From: Reticulitermes lucifugus | Lineage: Eukaryota > Arthropoda > Insecta > Blattodea > Rhinotermitidae | Direction of reading: 5' to 3' | Assembly (NCBI GenBank): GCA_026260175.1 | Contig: JAKCWW010000459.1 | Span: 47,191 to 111,190 of the forward strand | Length of the DNA: 64,000 bases | In this document: in pieces, positions 34,495 through 45,500 of the stretch | How the letters are laid out: each line of letters begins with the position of its first letter | How positions within the stretch are numbered: position 1 is the stretch's first letter | Notes under the pieces: generated by a model | Database searches by the model: none | Seen by the model: the letters and a program-made list of their open reading frames with translations, nothing else | What the model was told of the DNA's origin: nothing | Program-made: the position numbers and the translations under genes

Positions 34495-34748
34495 TTTCAC
34501 CAGAAGGGGTTAGAAGTATAGCTCTACACTTTTTAACCTCGGCTTTAGATGGTGGTGGGTGGGCAACTCCACGCCCCGGCCGCTTTGCCCCCGGGACAGA
34601 TACCTGGTACTCATTTTATAGGAGGCTGGGTGGGTCCCAGGGCCTGTCTGGACGGTTGTGGAGAATCACACCCCCAACAATATTCGATCCCCGGAACGTT
34701 CAGCCCGTACAGAGTCGCTGTAAGGACTACGCTATCCCGGCCAACAAT
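34495..34748 (-). mobile_element. tRNA-derived SINE, family B
   Basis: Minus strand: the head begins ggccgggatagcgtagtcct, with B box ccggggatcgaatatt. The body contains (plus strand) ccccggccgctttgcccccg and ataggaggctgggtgggtcc. The far end has agaagtatagctctacac and taacctcggctttagatgg, shared with 37515-37570. The 69-codon plus frame is SINE sequence. Confidence 0.85.
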
Positions 34749-35789
34749 GGAAAATTAAAAGCCTTCATAATTTTACCAAATGTATTTATATATTTCTTAT
34801 GATTTCCACAATAAAAGCCACTTTTTCTCACATAATAAAATAACTGAGTTTGTAATTGTCACGGGCTCCCTCTCCTTTCAGTTAGGAACTGGGAAGTTTT
34901 GTATATATAATCTACACACAATTCAATCTTAGAGGGTTCGTGTCTCTAATACATCTTGTTCAATTTTTGTTTCAAGATTATTTTTATAAAGAAAATAACA
35001 TCTGAAAAATAAATTTTACTCCCTGTAATCTTTTTATAATTTCACATCTTTGACTCTAAAACTTGCAAAACTGTTGTCGACCGTCTCTACAGGAAAGTAT
35101 TCGTACATGTGTGAATCTGTAGCGCACTACTTCTTTGTCCCACATTTTCGCTAAATAATCTTTTATTATTATCCTTTCAGAATCTGACACAAAAAGTAAG
35201 AAACTAAATAAAATGCAGGTGAAACTCTAATACTCTGTCAAATTATGCCAGACACATATTCGTCTGATTAGCATTATTTTTTCTTTTATAATATTTAAAT
35301 TTATATTAGTTAAAATTGATAATATTTATTTCAGTTTAATTACTCTGTTTCCAATGTGAAATGCTTTAAAATTTCACTATACTAATTTTTGTGTAACTAA
35401 ACGAAAAACAAATTTCCAACTCTGCACTGAATCCTTTTGTTATTGTCAAATTGTGATATTTCTCTTTCCTGTAACATTTATACGTACCACAGTTTTGTAA
35501 TTCGATGGGAGCTCTTTGTCAGACTTTTGGCTCCCAACTTCTCTCACACAAAACTGGGCAGGATTTGCAGAAAGTAGGCCTAGTAGAAGAAAATTACTTT
35601 TAGGACTACGTAAATTTTGATGTTCTCTTGATGATGAGTGTGAGCACTGCTATCTTACAGAATGTAACACTACAGTAGATGATATTGACATTGCAGAGGA
35701 ATCTGCTTTTTGTCTTCAGCGCTGCAAGTAATCATGTGCAAGACTAATAAACAAGAATGTGAATGAAGGGCTTATATAAATAAAGCCTA
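34749..35789. other. No supported feature
   Basis: Unique AT-rich sequence. Confidence 0.35.
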
Positions 35790-35820
35790 CAATAATAATA
35801 ATAATAATAATGATAATAAA
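35790..35820. repeat. (AAT)n tract at the 5' side of a SINE
   Basis: Nine or so AAT units with one GAT interruption. The complementary (TTA)n tract ends the SINE at 36116-36144. Confidence 0.9.
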
Positions 35821-35822
35821 TT

Positions 35823-36144
35823 TTTGGCGGACTGTCGTAGTCGGTGCACTGACTAGGCTAATGGCTGAACAATTGAAGTAATTTGGATCGATTCCTGGAA
35901 ATGGCAAGATGTTCCCCCTTCTTCAAAATAACCATTCCGATTCTGGGGCCCACCCAGCTTTCTAGTCAGTGGGTATCGGGGACCCTTCTCTGAATGTACA
36001 GAGGCCGGATGTGAAACTGGCCGCTAACCTAAAACCTAGCGCCGAGTTTAAGGAGCAGCAGAGCTGTTTACTCCCTCCCTATCTTCTTTATGACGTGCAG
36101 AGAGACAAATTTAATATTTATTATTATTATTATTATTATTATTA
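35823..36144 (+). mobile_element. tRNA-derived SINE, family A, with (TTA)n tail
   Basis: Head: tcgtagtcggtgcactgact (A-box region) and ggatcgattcctgg (B box). Body: ggcaagatgttcccc, ttctggggcccacccagc. The 3' end has ctccctccctatcttcttta then tgacgtgcagagagac, and a (TTA)n tail from 36116. This is the most complete family A copy in the window. Confidence 0.85.
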
Positions 36145-37474
36145 ATTTTACGCCTCGGCTTATAAATATTGTGGAATCTGACCTCTACTTGGTCTGTTAA
36201 AGACATGGGAGTGTTTAATTATTGGAAATTGTTTACATCATTATGTTGAGCATATTTTCTCAGTCTCTTAATTTGTTTTATCTAGTTCGTAATGTGATCA
36301 TATCTGTTTTTTCTTGAGTGTTTATTAGAGCTGCATTTTCTGCAGTTACATTCCAATCAAAGCAATAATGAAAGCCTCTGTTTCTTGGAATTCTATCAAG
36401 GCCGCTGATGCCAACAAACTGCGTCGCATTTAAAGAAGATTTATATTTCCTTCTTATAATTATTTCTCACCTCACGTCCATTATAGCCGTGCTACCGCAA
36501 TATACTCTTTAGAAATGAATATGCTTTCTAAGAGGAAGAATCACCTTGGTGCACTACTTTTAGTAATATTAACTCAGTTATAAATTCTATCCTTTTTCGC
36601 ATACCATTAGTTGCCCTGTTTCTACACAAATCTATTGAACGTACCAGGTAATTTATCTTCTGTAACATGTGTATTAGCTGCTATTGTTTTAAGTAAAATC
36701 TTTATCACATTAAGAAATCACTTGTGTTCTCATTCATATTTTATTTTGAATATGATTATTTATTGTTCAATAAACATTTTTAACAAAAATTCTTGGTAAC
36801 AATGATAACAATCATATATTTGTGTTTTCTTTTTTAAATTTGATTTTTAATTGAATTGACTGATACTGCTTTGTTCTTGTTCGGTCATGAGTTCTGTTCT
36901 TGTCTTGTTCCGGGTGCTTCTCTGTACTCTTACTGACTTTTTAATTCTCCAGCTTCGGCACAAATATAATTAGAAATAATAATAATGATAAAAACATAAA
37001 TAATCATTTACAGACTTCGATATATTTCGAAAACAAAGATAACCTTGATAACATTTTATGTTACTAGTAGTTTTCACTTATTAAGTTGCTTTATCAGGAG
37101 TGAAGTACATTCATTTTAATTTCTTTATTAACTCTGATCCATCTGTTAATTTGATTACGTGTAATACTATTTTTGTTCCGTCCTTTTATTATTATTATAT
37201 GACTATAGGCATTACTTCAAACACGTATGATTTAAAAAGGCGTAAGCCAGTTTAATAATACAAAGAGATCCCAGAAATAACAAGCGAGAAAAATGTTCCT
37301 CGGTTTAGCTTGCTGTCCTTTACGTAGCCATCAGTTACACTGCGAAATTTCGTGACTTGGAACTTAATGTTCTGTCACGTAGAGCATTCTTACGTATAAT
37401 CTGGATAACCTGAAAAATGATAAATAATTTTTAGGAGGAATGTTGAAATTTAACTAGGTTTTTGTAAGAAGGTG
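36145..37474. other. No supported feature
   Basis: Unique AT-rich sequence. Confidence 0.35.
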
Positions 37475-37756
37475 AAGGTAAAGTTCACCCTAGAACAGGA
37501 CATGAAGGCCCAGAGGGAGACTAGAAGTATAGCTCTGCTCTTTCTTTAACCTCGGCGCTAGATGGCGGTGGGTGGTCAACGCCACGGCCTGGCCGCTTTA
37601 CACCTGGGTATGACCCGGTACCCATTGTACAGGAGACTGGGTGGTCCCCAGGGCCGGTCTGAACTGGTGCGGAAAGTCTCGCCCCCACCGGCATTCGATC
37701 CCCGGACCGTCCAGCTCGTAGCAAGTCGCTATACCGACTACACTATCCCGGCCCAT
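37475..37756 (-). mobile_element. tRNA-derived SINE, family B, best preserved copy
   Basis: Minus strand: gggccgggatagtgtagtcg (A-box region), gacggtccggggatcgaatg (B box). Body on the plus strand: ggcctggccgctttacacct, gacccggtacccattgtaca, ggagactgggtggtccccag. Tail side: agaaggtgaaggtaaagttc, acatgaaggcccagaggg, tagaagtatagctctgctc, taacctcggcgctagatggc. The tail-side words match a SINE consensus I remember from cockroach/termite sequence. The 67- and 69-codon frames on both strands are SINE translations. Confidence 0.85.
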
Positions 37757-40340
37757 AGGTATTTTTATTAAACGTTTCTATAAGCCTACACTTATCTAAT
37801 TGACTATACTTCAGCTCGCAAAGAGATGAAAAACAAGTAGTGTTATTCCGCTTATTTTGTTGTGCAAATTGCATTTATCTTAAAATTCAGGGCATGTACG
37901 GCTATAACAGAACCAATACAGTCATAGTTTCAAGAATTTTATACGTACATGTCACCAGATGTCACCATGAAGGGCCCGAAGGCACATAAATTTATCGGAA
38001 TTCTCTTCTTTATATAAATTTATTATCACCAATTATAAAGTTTATCTAACTATAGGGCAGAGACTATAATTTTTATTCTACAATGTTACTTACTAGAGGT
38101 TTTAAACATTATTAGACCTAAGCATACATTATGTGAAATATAGACATCACTAAAGTGTAAAATATTTTTCATTATATTTATCGAAAAAATAATAATGTAA
38201 AACATGTAATACTTACTGTCTTATTTATACAAAGAATAGCTTTAGAGTAGTGGATTTGTGTATCTAATAATAAGTGTACAATCGTATCTACATTATACAA
38301 GGAAAAATATTAATTGTGCATATAGTAAAGAACAATACTTAAAATTAATGTACTTCATTTTCGAACAAACTTATATGCTCCCCCTGCCACTCCAGCTACC
38401 GGGTTTGTTTCTCGAACCATAGGTTTGGTATTTTGAGAGGATTTTATTTACTCATGTCCCAAATTCACATCTTAAGCTCGTACGTCAGAAAAGTCCGTGA
38501 CCAATTCAGATCCTTCTCACTTTAACAATCATGAGCTTTTCACCGACTCTATATAACACACTCAGCTAAGAAACCACCAACAAGTTAACTATCAAAAGAC
38601 TTGCTTCTAAAGAAATTCTATGTTACTACATTTTGAGCAATTCATTATTACTCCTTTCAACACGCAAAATAATTGAAAAAATTAAAAATTAGAAAAAAAA
38701 ATTTTGCCTTCATGTGCTAAGAGAGTTTGGAGTAGCCATTATCCTGAAGTATTGGCGATTTGCAGTAACGTATGTTGGTGTAAAATAATAATTTGTCAAG
38801 AACCATGTCTTTCGGGGCCAGATATGTCCTGCTGATGATAACAATTGGGCCTAATAAGTAAATAGTTTATGGTAGGCAGTTTGAAATCTGGGATTCTCAT
38901 GGTAGTGACAGTGAAGACTGGTATTTTCTGATAAGTTATACCGTGTAATTTGGTACTTAGATACCAAATATTTGGAGGAACCTACTGCTTCCTTTCTCAG
39001 GGTAAAGAAGAGTAGACCTTAGCATAGGCAGCATCATCAAGAAGCTTTGAAGAATTAATTACATAAATTTATATAGGTTTCTTCAAAAACGCAAAAGAAA
39101 ATCACGACGGAATCAGTGTCAAAATACATTGACTTCTTGAAAAGAGTCGGGTACCGTTCTCTGAAAATGAATTCAAGGAGTCAAACTTGAAGAGTAATAC
39201 CACTGTGGGTGGACTGTTGTTGGTAAGCAGGTGGCTAAAGTTCCACTTCTATTGTTCTGCAGAGTAAAAATATCTAACGGTTAATTCTGCCTGGAGATAT
39301 GAGGCACACAGAAAAGTTGTGTTTTTGACCCTCGACAAGTTTGTTATTTCTCATACTGGTCAAGCCTTTAACCTGCTTGTCGCTGATAGGCTTCTCCAGT
39401 TTTTGTTATCGTCTTGTTGTACAGGATGTAAAGGGGGAGAGCGACATGGGGGTCTATGCTAAGATGAATGACCAGCAACTTACAAGTGTGATTTATAAGA
39501 ATGGAGTTAAGGGCAGAGTATTTTTTCTTCAAAGGAAGGTGTTGCGTATTGAAACTTACCATTTCCTACACCGCCCTCTTCTTTAGGTTGACATGACGGT
39601 CTTTTACACTTCTGGTCCTTAGTGAGAAAAATTAATTTTTCTGCCTTTCTGGCGTGACTTGTACAAAATAAGAGTAATATATTTAAATATATTTCTTCTT
39701 ATGTACTTTTATTGAAAAAATTGTCGGCGGATTAAGGTTTAAGTGGTCATTGGGGATTGAAATTAACTTATAAAGGAACTTTAATTTTATAAGTACACTG
39801 TAAGCACTTCCGCGTATGGAGATTTGTGGACAAGGTAATGAAACTTGTTTCTCGATGGAATGTGGTGAATTCCTTGAAGAGCTGAGTGACTTCTCACGAA
39901 GGACTGTGCTTGATGTAATTAGTACTGCGATATTACTCGAAGTTCGATAAATATTCATCTACAAATGTCAGTTGTTCTTCACAAAGATTTCATCAGGATA
40001 GACAAACTTATTTTAAAGAAAAGAAGGTTGTGAAACATTGGGACAGATATGTTGGATAACAAGATCATTACGTAGAGAAATCAATTGTGTGCACCTACAT
40101 AGCAAAATTTAAATAAAAATTTAAGGAAGTTTTATTATAAGACCGGCTGCCACCATAAGATTTTGTGAAGTTAAAGAGCCACAGGCACCAAGTTTTGTCT
40201 ATACTGTGAGTACTAATAATATGCTACTAATTTATTCATTTGCTTTTTTCTTGATTCTTAAATGACTTTTCAGCCGCGCGAAATTTATCATTGTGAAGGT
40301 AGGGCTTCATTAAAAGCATTATTATATATTCAACTAAAAC
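37757..40340. other. No supported feature
   Basis: About 2.6 kb of AT-rich unique sequence. Frames at 39341-39586 (plus), 39368-39562 (minus) and 39683-39958 (minus) overlap or are AT-driven and unrecognised. Confidence 0.35.
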
Positions 40341-40368
40341 TCCATCCTTATATATATATAAGGATGGA
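40341..40368. repeat. Perfect 28-bp palindrome around (TA)n
   Basis: tccatcctta at the left, a TA run, and aggatgga at the right; both halves are exactly complementary. Capable of cruciform extrusion. Confidence 0.9.
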
Positions 40369-40400
40369 ATATATATGTATTATGTATATATATATACACT
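40369..40400. repeat. (TA)n-rich tract
   Basis: atatatatgtattatgtata continuing as tatatatac. Confidence 0.85.
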
Positions 40401-40472
40401 ACTTTATTTCCTACAATGCGTTCCTGTAAATTGTAGGCATTTTTTCAACTCCATATCTCGTTCTCGCTCTTG

Positions 40473-40474
<2 letters not shown>

Positions 40475-40516
<42 letters not shown>

Positions 40517-40549
40517 GCGCGCACACATATATATATATACATATATACA
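40475..40549. repeat. Compound (TC)n(AC)n(CG)n(AC)n(AT)n microsatellite
   Basis: Four dinucleotide types follow each other without gaps. The 153-codon plus frame that crosses it (40375-40836) joins this microsatellite to SINE sequence and is not a gene. Confidence 0.95.
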
Positions 40550-40579
40550 GGCAAAATACAGTTAAAAATTTCCTATGCA

Positions 40580-40856
40580 CGGCATGGAGTCTTATGGGGG
40601 AGGTGAGGTGTATTCAAATCGTTCTTAACCCTGGCACTAGATGGAGGTGGGTGCCTAGTTTCAAACGACAGTTACCTCATTTCTTGGAAAACAGCCTCCT
40701 GTTTGCACTGAATAGGAAGCTCTATGGGTCCCAGATACGGACTATATCCTTTAGAAAAGACAACAGATTTTTGCACCTGCCTGGAATCAAACTACGATTT
40801 TTCGGACTCCCAGTTCTTAGTCCAGTCTCTATATAAACAACACTATCTTGGCTCAG
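40580..40856 (-). mobile_element. tRNA-derived SINE, family B, diverged
   Basis: Plus-strand words match the family in order: ttaaccctggcactagatgg, aggtgggtgcctag, gggtcccagat, ctggaatcaaactacg (B box, inverted) and acactatcttggctc (head, compare actatcccggcc). Confidence 0.6.
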
Positions 40857-40944
40857 TATATTTTATGTATAAACACCTCCGAGAATTTAAATTGTGTCAT
40901 TACTTTCTCACCATATAAGTAGCAAGTCATCCTTGTAGTTACGG

Positions 40945-41090
40945 ATGCGTGGCCAAGTGGAATATTTGCCTAAACCGGCCTGTTATTATGAGTCAATCAA
41001 GAGGCACTTATGCTTCGTTGGTATTGCTGGTCTCGATTCAGTAGATAAAAAGTTTTTCTGTTTAGTATCACTGCTTAATCTTTTATAAAT
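40945..41090 (+). mobile_element. Possible tRNA-derived SINE head
   Basis: tggccaagtgg at 40950-40960 fits the A box TRGCNNAGYGG. ggtctcgattcag at about 41030 fits a B box. It is followed by gataaaaagtttttct, like family A. Not a tRNA gene: the spacing and arms do not make a cloverleaf. Confidence 0.35.
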
Positions 41091-41659
41091 CTTCAAGTTC
41101 CTGGCCTACATTTTCTGTGCAAATGATGTAATTCCTCAGTGGCTATGATGTGTTAGAGTAGAGTGCGAAGATTCATTTCTGAAGTTCGTAGGTAGAGCTC
41201 GGAAGTGAAAATTTATTTCGTTGTAACTTCACAGGCTGTAGGCTAATATCGCACAACAAGAATATTCCTGCTTATTTATATTCAATTTCTAAAACTCATT
41301 TAACACCAAAATTTCACATACTGGCTATATATGCTTCGTTATTCTCTAAGAATTTAACTTCATAACAGTTACTGTCACTTAAAATACTTGTCTATAATAT
41401 TTGAGGTTATTTTAAAAGGTGATCACTAAAAAACACTAAGAGGAAAATTAGACAACGCTGCAGAAGGAATTGGACTATTTAATTTCATATAAATTGTGTA
41501 ATGGTACCAGTATTTGTAATTCAAATATAGTTGAAAGTATATAGCTTTGGCTCTTCTGATATTCAAAATTGTGGCTATTTAAAGGGAGAAACCATTATGC
41601 TGATTATTTTGTGCAGACACTTTTCTTACTTCGCCACATTTGACGGTAATAAATAATAA

Positions 41660-41745
41660 TCAAAGTCTCGACTGGTGCTTGAGGCGTGACATTTAATAAC
41701 AAGCTCAGAGGTTTGAATTCCCCAAATTAAAAAGATTTCTGAAGT
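41660..41745 (+). mobile_element. Possible tRNA-derived SINE head
   Basis: tggtgcttgaggcgtgac (A-box-like), then gaggtttgaattcccc (strong B box), then aaaaagatttctg as in family A. The body is not recognisable. Confidence 0.4.
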
Positions 41746-42048
41746 AAATTCACTTACATATTTTTGTGTTATATTTAACGAAATTCAGTGACATTTATTC
41801 CAAACTGTATTCATGCTTCAAATTAGAAATGCATCCTTTAAAGAATGCATGATATGCTTAGAAATATAAGGTTACTTTGAATATATATTTCTACTACCAT
41901 GTTGATTATTGCATTCCATAGCACACTCAGAGTAACGCAACTTTTAAAGCATTTCTGTTTACGTGTAACTGGTGCGTCCTTTTATGATGTAGGTCCATGT
42001 TTTCACACGCGTTAGTAGAATTAAAGCCTTCTTAAAGTTATGGATCCC

Positions 42049-42081
42049 CTGAGGAAAAAGCATAGAGAACCGCTTGGAAAC
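42049..42081 (+). ncRNA. Hammerhead-like core, isolated
   Basis: CTGAGGA (42049-42055), an AAGC...GCTT hairpin, then GAAAC (42077-42081). Next, acat...atgt could pair as helix III, but the base after it is G, which is not allowed at the cleavage site. No element boundaries are visible. Confidence 0.25.
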
Positions 42082-42089
42082 ATGGTATT

Positions 42090-42770
42090 AAAATGTGTTG
42101 TTTGAAGTATTTATTGCTCTGGGTAGGTCGACTGCATATGACAGGTTCTGCAAGCGGATTGGCTAAAAAACAGAAAAATTTTATAAAAAGCATGACTTCC
42201 AAGATAAAGTTGTAATTCTATTGGTTGGAAGTGTAGTCTTCTTAAGAACATAAACAGTTTGGCCACCTTAGAAATGTTTTATCTTGTTTTGAATTGGGAG
42301 GAAAGTTGAAGTAAAGCGTGCATTACGAAGTGAAAATGTAATTATATAATGTAAGGTAATGTATACTAATGTATTTATAAGAACTATATATTTACTCTCT
42401 TAATACTGACTGAATTATGCTTATGCAGAGGAGATGTCACAAAATCTTCAACTCCTTGTGCCCACCCTCTTAAAGATTACCATGGTCCATTGACGGGAAT
42501 ATTTCTTGTTCCAAAGAAGACACTAGACGTTCAGGATTTTGTCAACAGATGGCGGGGATAGTAGTTACCTTGAGTAAACTATGTAAATCGGTCATTAGAA
42601 TGAATAAGGTACAAAAGCAAGGCATGTTAAGCTGATGCGAGTTTCAGGCTTCAAGTAGCTATGCAAGATATTAAGTCTGTATCTAGCGTTACAAGACTTA
42701 GATTTTCAGTAACAATGCATAAACAAACGTTAAGTTATCTTTAAGTTTTATATTGAATTTTTCTATATTT
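42090..42770. other. No supported feature
   Basis: Unique AT-rich sequence. Confidence 0.35.
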
Positions 42771-42820
42771 TTTCACCGTGCATTTTTCACACTATTCAGT
42801 TTTACCAACAAATGCACACG
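42771..42820 (+). repeat. Dispersed repeat pair, copy 1
   Basis: ttcaccgtgcat and ttaccaacaaatgcaca at the same spacing (about 20 bases) as at 63880-63929. Confidence 0.45.
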
Positions 42821-43423
42821 CAAAAAGTTTTAAGTTTTGTTAAACGGCGTGATATTAATGCATATAACAGAGACCCAAAAGATTGAGCTAAATATTTATA
42901 TGTATCTTCTCTTACATTATTCTATACATCGAATTACTTTATTTCAGTCTTGCGTGCGTGGATCACAGAGGCCTAAAGGGGTCTACATTTATTCAGTATG
43001 CATTTGACTTAAAGCCTGAAATTCATTGCCTGAATTTTCGTCGTGCGTATGAAGAGCACAGAGCGGAAGACAAAGTTCTGTTGGGTATCTTACCAAATTC
43101 ATACCAGTAATTTTGTAAGCAACGATGCACTGAAATATCTATAACTAATCCGTTGATTCTCCAATACTGAACTTGGCGCAGGTAATAAGGTTGTTGTCAT
43201 TATTCGAAAAATGTCTGCTTGAATCAAACTGAGACGACTGCTATAGGCCTACTGAAGGACACTTTTCATGATATTCCTCAGTGTTTCCAGGCCAATGACG
43301 GGACGATACCTTGAAGTAGTTTACACCTGTTTCGTTTTGTATCTTATCCAATTCACCATTTATGAATAGATTTGCTATTCAACTATCCACAATCAGAGGT
43401 TCTGGAAGGAGTAGTAAAGTAAA
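42821..43423. other. No supported feature
   Basis: Unique sequence. Confidence 0.35.
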
Positions 43424-43765
43424 TTATAAATAAAATAACAGATATGAGGTTCTCGGAGCGATGTTAAAAAGATTTACAGGATCTGGTATGTTCTGACTAT
43501 ATACCAGTAGAAAGAGCATGACAGTTTTTCGGAATAATTTCTTGCCTATTTCCCTTTCTCCAGACGAATTTAATAATACTAAAATACAGCAAAACACAAG
43601 TTCATCTTTCGTCTCGTAAGCCATTTCAGCACTTGCTAAGTCGTTAAATACACCGCAAGTCACAATGGCCCTAAAATGGGCGAAGTTACTTTTTCTTTCG
43701 ATAACTGCAGCAATGTTTTTTTTGCCTTTAATATACTTTCCTTCATATTGAAAGAATTCAGGCAT
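43424..43765 (-). CDS. Unrecognised 113-codon open frame
   Basis: Not recognised. It begins MPEFFQYEGKYIKGKKNIAA and has a mixed central part (FNDLASAEMAYETKDELVF) before turning hydrophobic. Composition is more balanced than that of most frames in this window, and it overlaps no repeat I can see. There is no matching splice site evidence and no motif. One hydrophobic stretch (about residues 84-92) is too short for a confident membrane segment. Probably chance, but one of the two frames here I would check first. Confidence 0.12.
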   Translation of the reverse strand: MPEFFQYEGKYIKGKKNIAAVIERKSNFAHFRAIVTCGVFNDLASAEMAYETKDELVFCCILVLLNSSGEREIGKKLFRKTVMLFLLVYSQNIPDPVNLFNIAPRTSYLLFYL

Positions 43766-45054
43766 AAATAGCTGCCATAATATATGTAGGGCCTATATAG
43801 TTGTGTGGTCTCTCTTTTAGTTTTCTAATTAATAGAATGATTTTAATTAAATTTAATATAAAATTTCTCCCATCAGAGGTCACTCCAGCATCGAAATTTT
43901 ATTTACCTAATATTGGTAATACCAACATAGCGGATACACGAATTTCTGCGGTGGGAATCATACAAGCGCCACTTAATTTATATTACAGAAAGGATAAATG
44001 GTAATACATTTTCAAAAAGGTAGTTTTTGTGTAATGTTAAATAACCACATCATGACCGTTCAAAACTTTTCTTTACTCTTCCTTTTAATGGTATTCTTCA
44101 ATGATCCATTGAAAATATGGAAGTGGAATTTTGAAGGGAGGTAGGTCGTGAGTGTACCTGCACTTTAGGTATAACATAGCCTACTGTTCAATAGTCAAAA
44201 TTGCATACACGACTCGAAGTTTATAGTATCAATAAATGTAAGATATCTGTATTTTATGGAAAACGTGGTGATAGTCTGCTCAGGGAAGAGTTTGTTTCAC
44301 GTTACACTAATGTAAGAAGCTGTGTATACTAGTAAACATTACTTCCTATTTTATTGTATTGTCTTAAAAAGGATATAATGGAACATCATGATCCTGTCGA
44401 CATAAAAAAGAATGGGCTGCTGGGCACAGCGTTCCCTGTGAGGCTGAGTCGTAATGAATTTGTGAACATTTCTTGTGGTCAGAATGCTGTAATATCTGGC
44501 ACAGAGCTCAGTATATCTTTGGAACACCCACTCCCTTCTCATTAGATGGAGACTGAAGTAGTACGTATGCTACAACTGCCTGGCGCCTTCTGCAGGGAAC
44601 ACGGTTTCAGTAAGAAGGCAGAATTTGCAGCCGAGTGCAAAAAGGATCTAAGATAAACTTCAAATTAATGATTCGACTTGCATGTATACATATTATTATG
44701 CTTTGTTTTAAAATTAAAATAGAAAGATAAATAAAATTACCATTTTGACACCTCAAAATACTACCATATAAATTATTAGCCAATTCTACGGTGTACAGAA
44801 TTTTGAGAAAATAATAGTTTTTCAACTAGGCGAGAAAGTCTTTGTAATTTCTACATCTCCTTGGCTTATAATGGTTTTCATAAGATTCTGATATTTATGT
44901 TATCCTGAGGCAGACAAGACCAGTACACAACCAACTATTACATTTTATATAAGAATCCAATTTAATGGCATAATCTTATCTACACTTTGCTCTCTCACTT
45001 GGCCCTATGCTTTCACCTTTTTCATACCCAGATTTTGTATCTATTAACCATAGA
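43766..45054. other. No supported feature
   Basis: The opposite-strand frames at 44351-44545 overlap each other and are unrecognised. Confidence 0.35.
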
Positions 45055-45094
45055 GTCTATACGTGCTACATAGCGTCTATACGTGCTACATAAC
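45055..45094. repeat. 20-bp tandem duplication
   Basis: gtctatacgtgctacatagc is followed directly by the same sequence with one change (ataac at the end). Confidence 0.9.
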
Positions 45095-45169
45095 CTACCA
45101 TCTTATCCATCTTGTTTTCATGAATCTAAATAACCTGACAAGGCATAGTACTAAGTATAGGTGTCCCTG

Positions 45170-45500
45170 TTAAAGCCATGGAGCTCTATTGGCCGAGTGG
45201 AGGTATAGATCCAAACATTCTTTATTTCGACACTGGATGAGGTTTAGTGGTTATGTTCAATTCCCTGTCACCTTATCCTCTGGGGAAAAGGCCAGTTACC
45301 GATTGAACAACAAGCTGCGTGGGATCCAGTTCCGGTCCGGATGTACAGTACCTGGTATAATCTTCTTTTCTTGTACTTTGCCCATCCTCTAATTTTTGAT
45401 GAAGCAACAGCTTTAGGAATCTCCTGTTGGGAATCGACCCGCATTTCCTCACTTATCCAGCATATGGCCTAGTCATTATACCAACTTCTGGAATGTTTGG
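45170..45500 (-). mobile_element. tRNA-derived SINE, family B, diverged and enlarged
   Basis: Plus-strand order matches 37520-37756: ttctttatttcgacactgga, ctggggaaaaggccagttac, aacaagctgcgtgggatcc, then gggaatcgacccgcatttcc (inverted B box) and ataccaacttctgg. About 60 extra bases lie in the middle (45355-45420). The tggccgagtgg at 45190 resembles an A box on the other strand but is probably coincidence. Confidence 0.55.

Noticed and set aside
34549-37771. Gly/Pro/Arg-rich frames at 34549-34758 and 37521-37771
   Set aside because: Both are SINE family B. Similarity between them is repeat homology and not a gene family.
40375-40836. Longest open frame of the window, 153 codons
   Set aside because: It starts in TA/TC/AC microsatellites and continues through SINE family B; no part looks like a protein domain.
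40945-41090. tRNA gene from the good A and B boxes
   Set aside because: No cloverleaf can be drawn, the box spacing is too long and no anticodon arm is seen; a SINE head is more likely.
45185-45270. Plus-strand tRNA-like A box (tggccgagtgg) with a B-box-like gttcaattccc
   Set aside because: The surrounding words match family B SINE in the minus orientation, so the plus-strand boxes are most likely coincidence.
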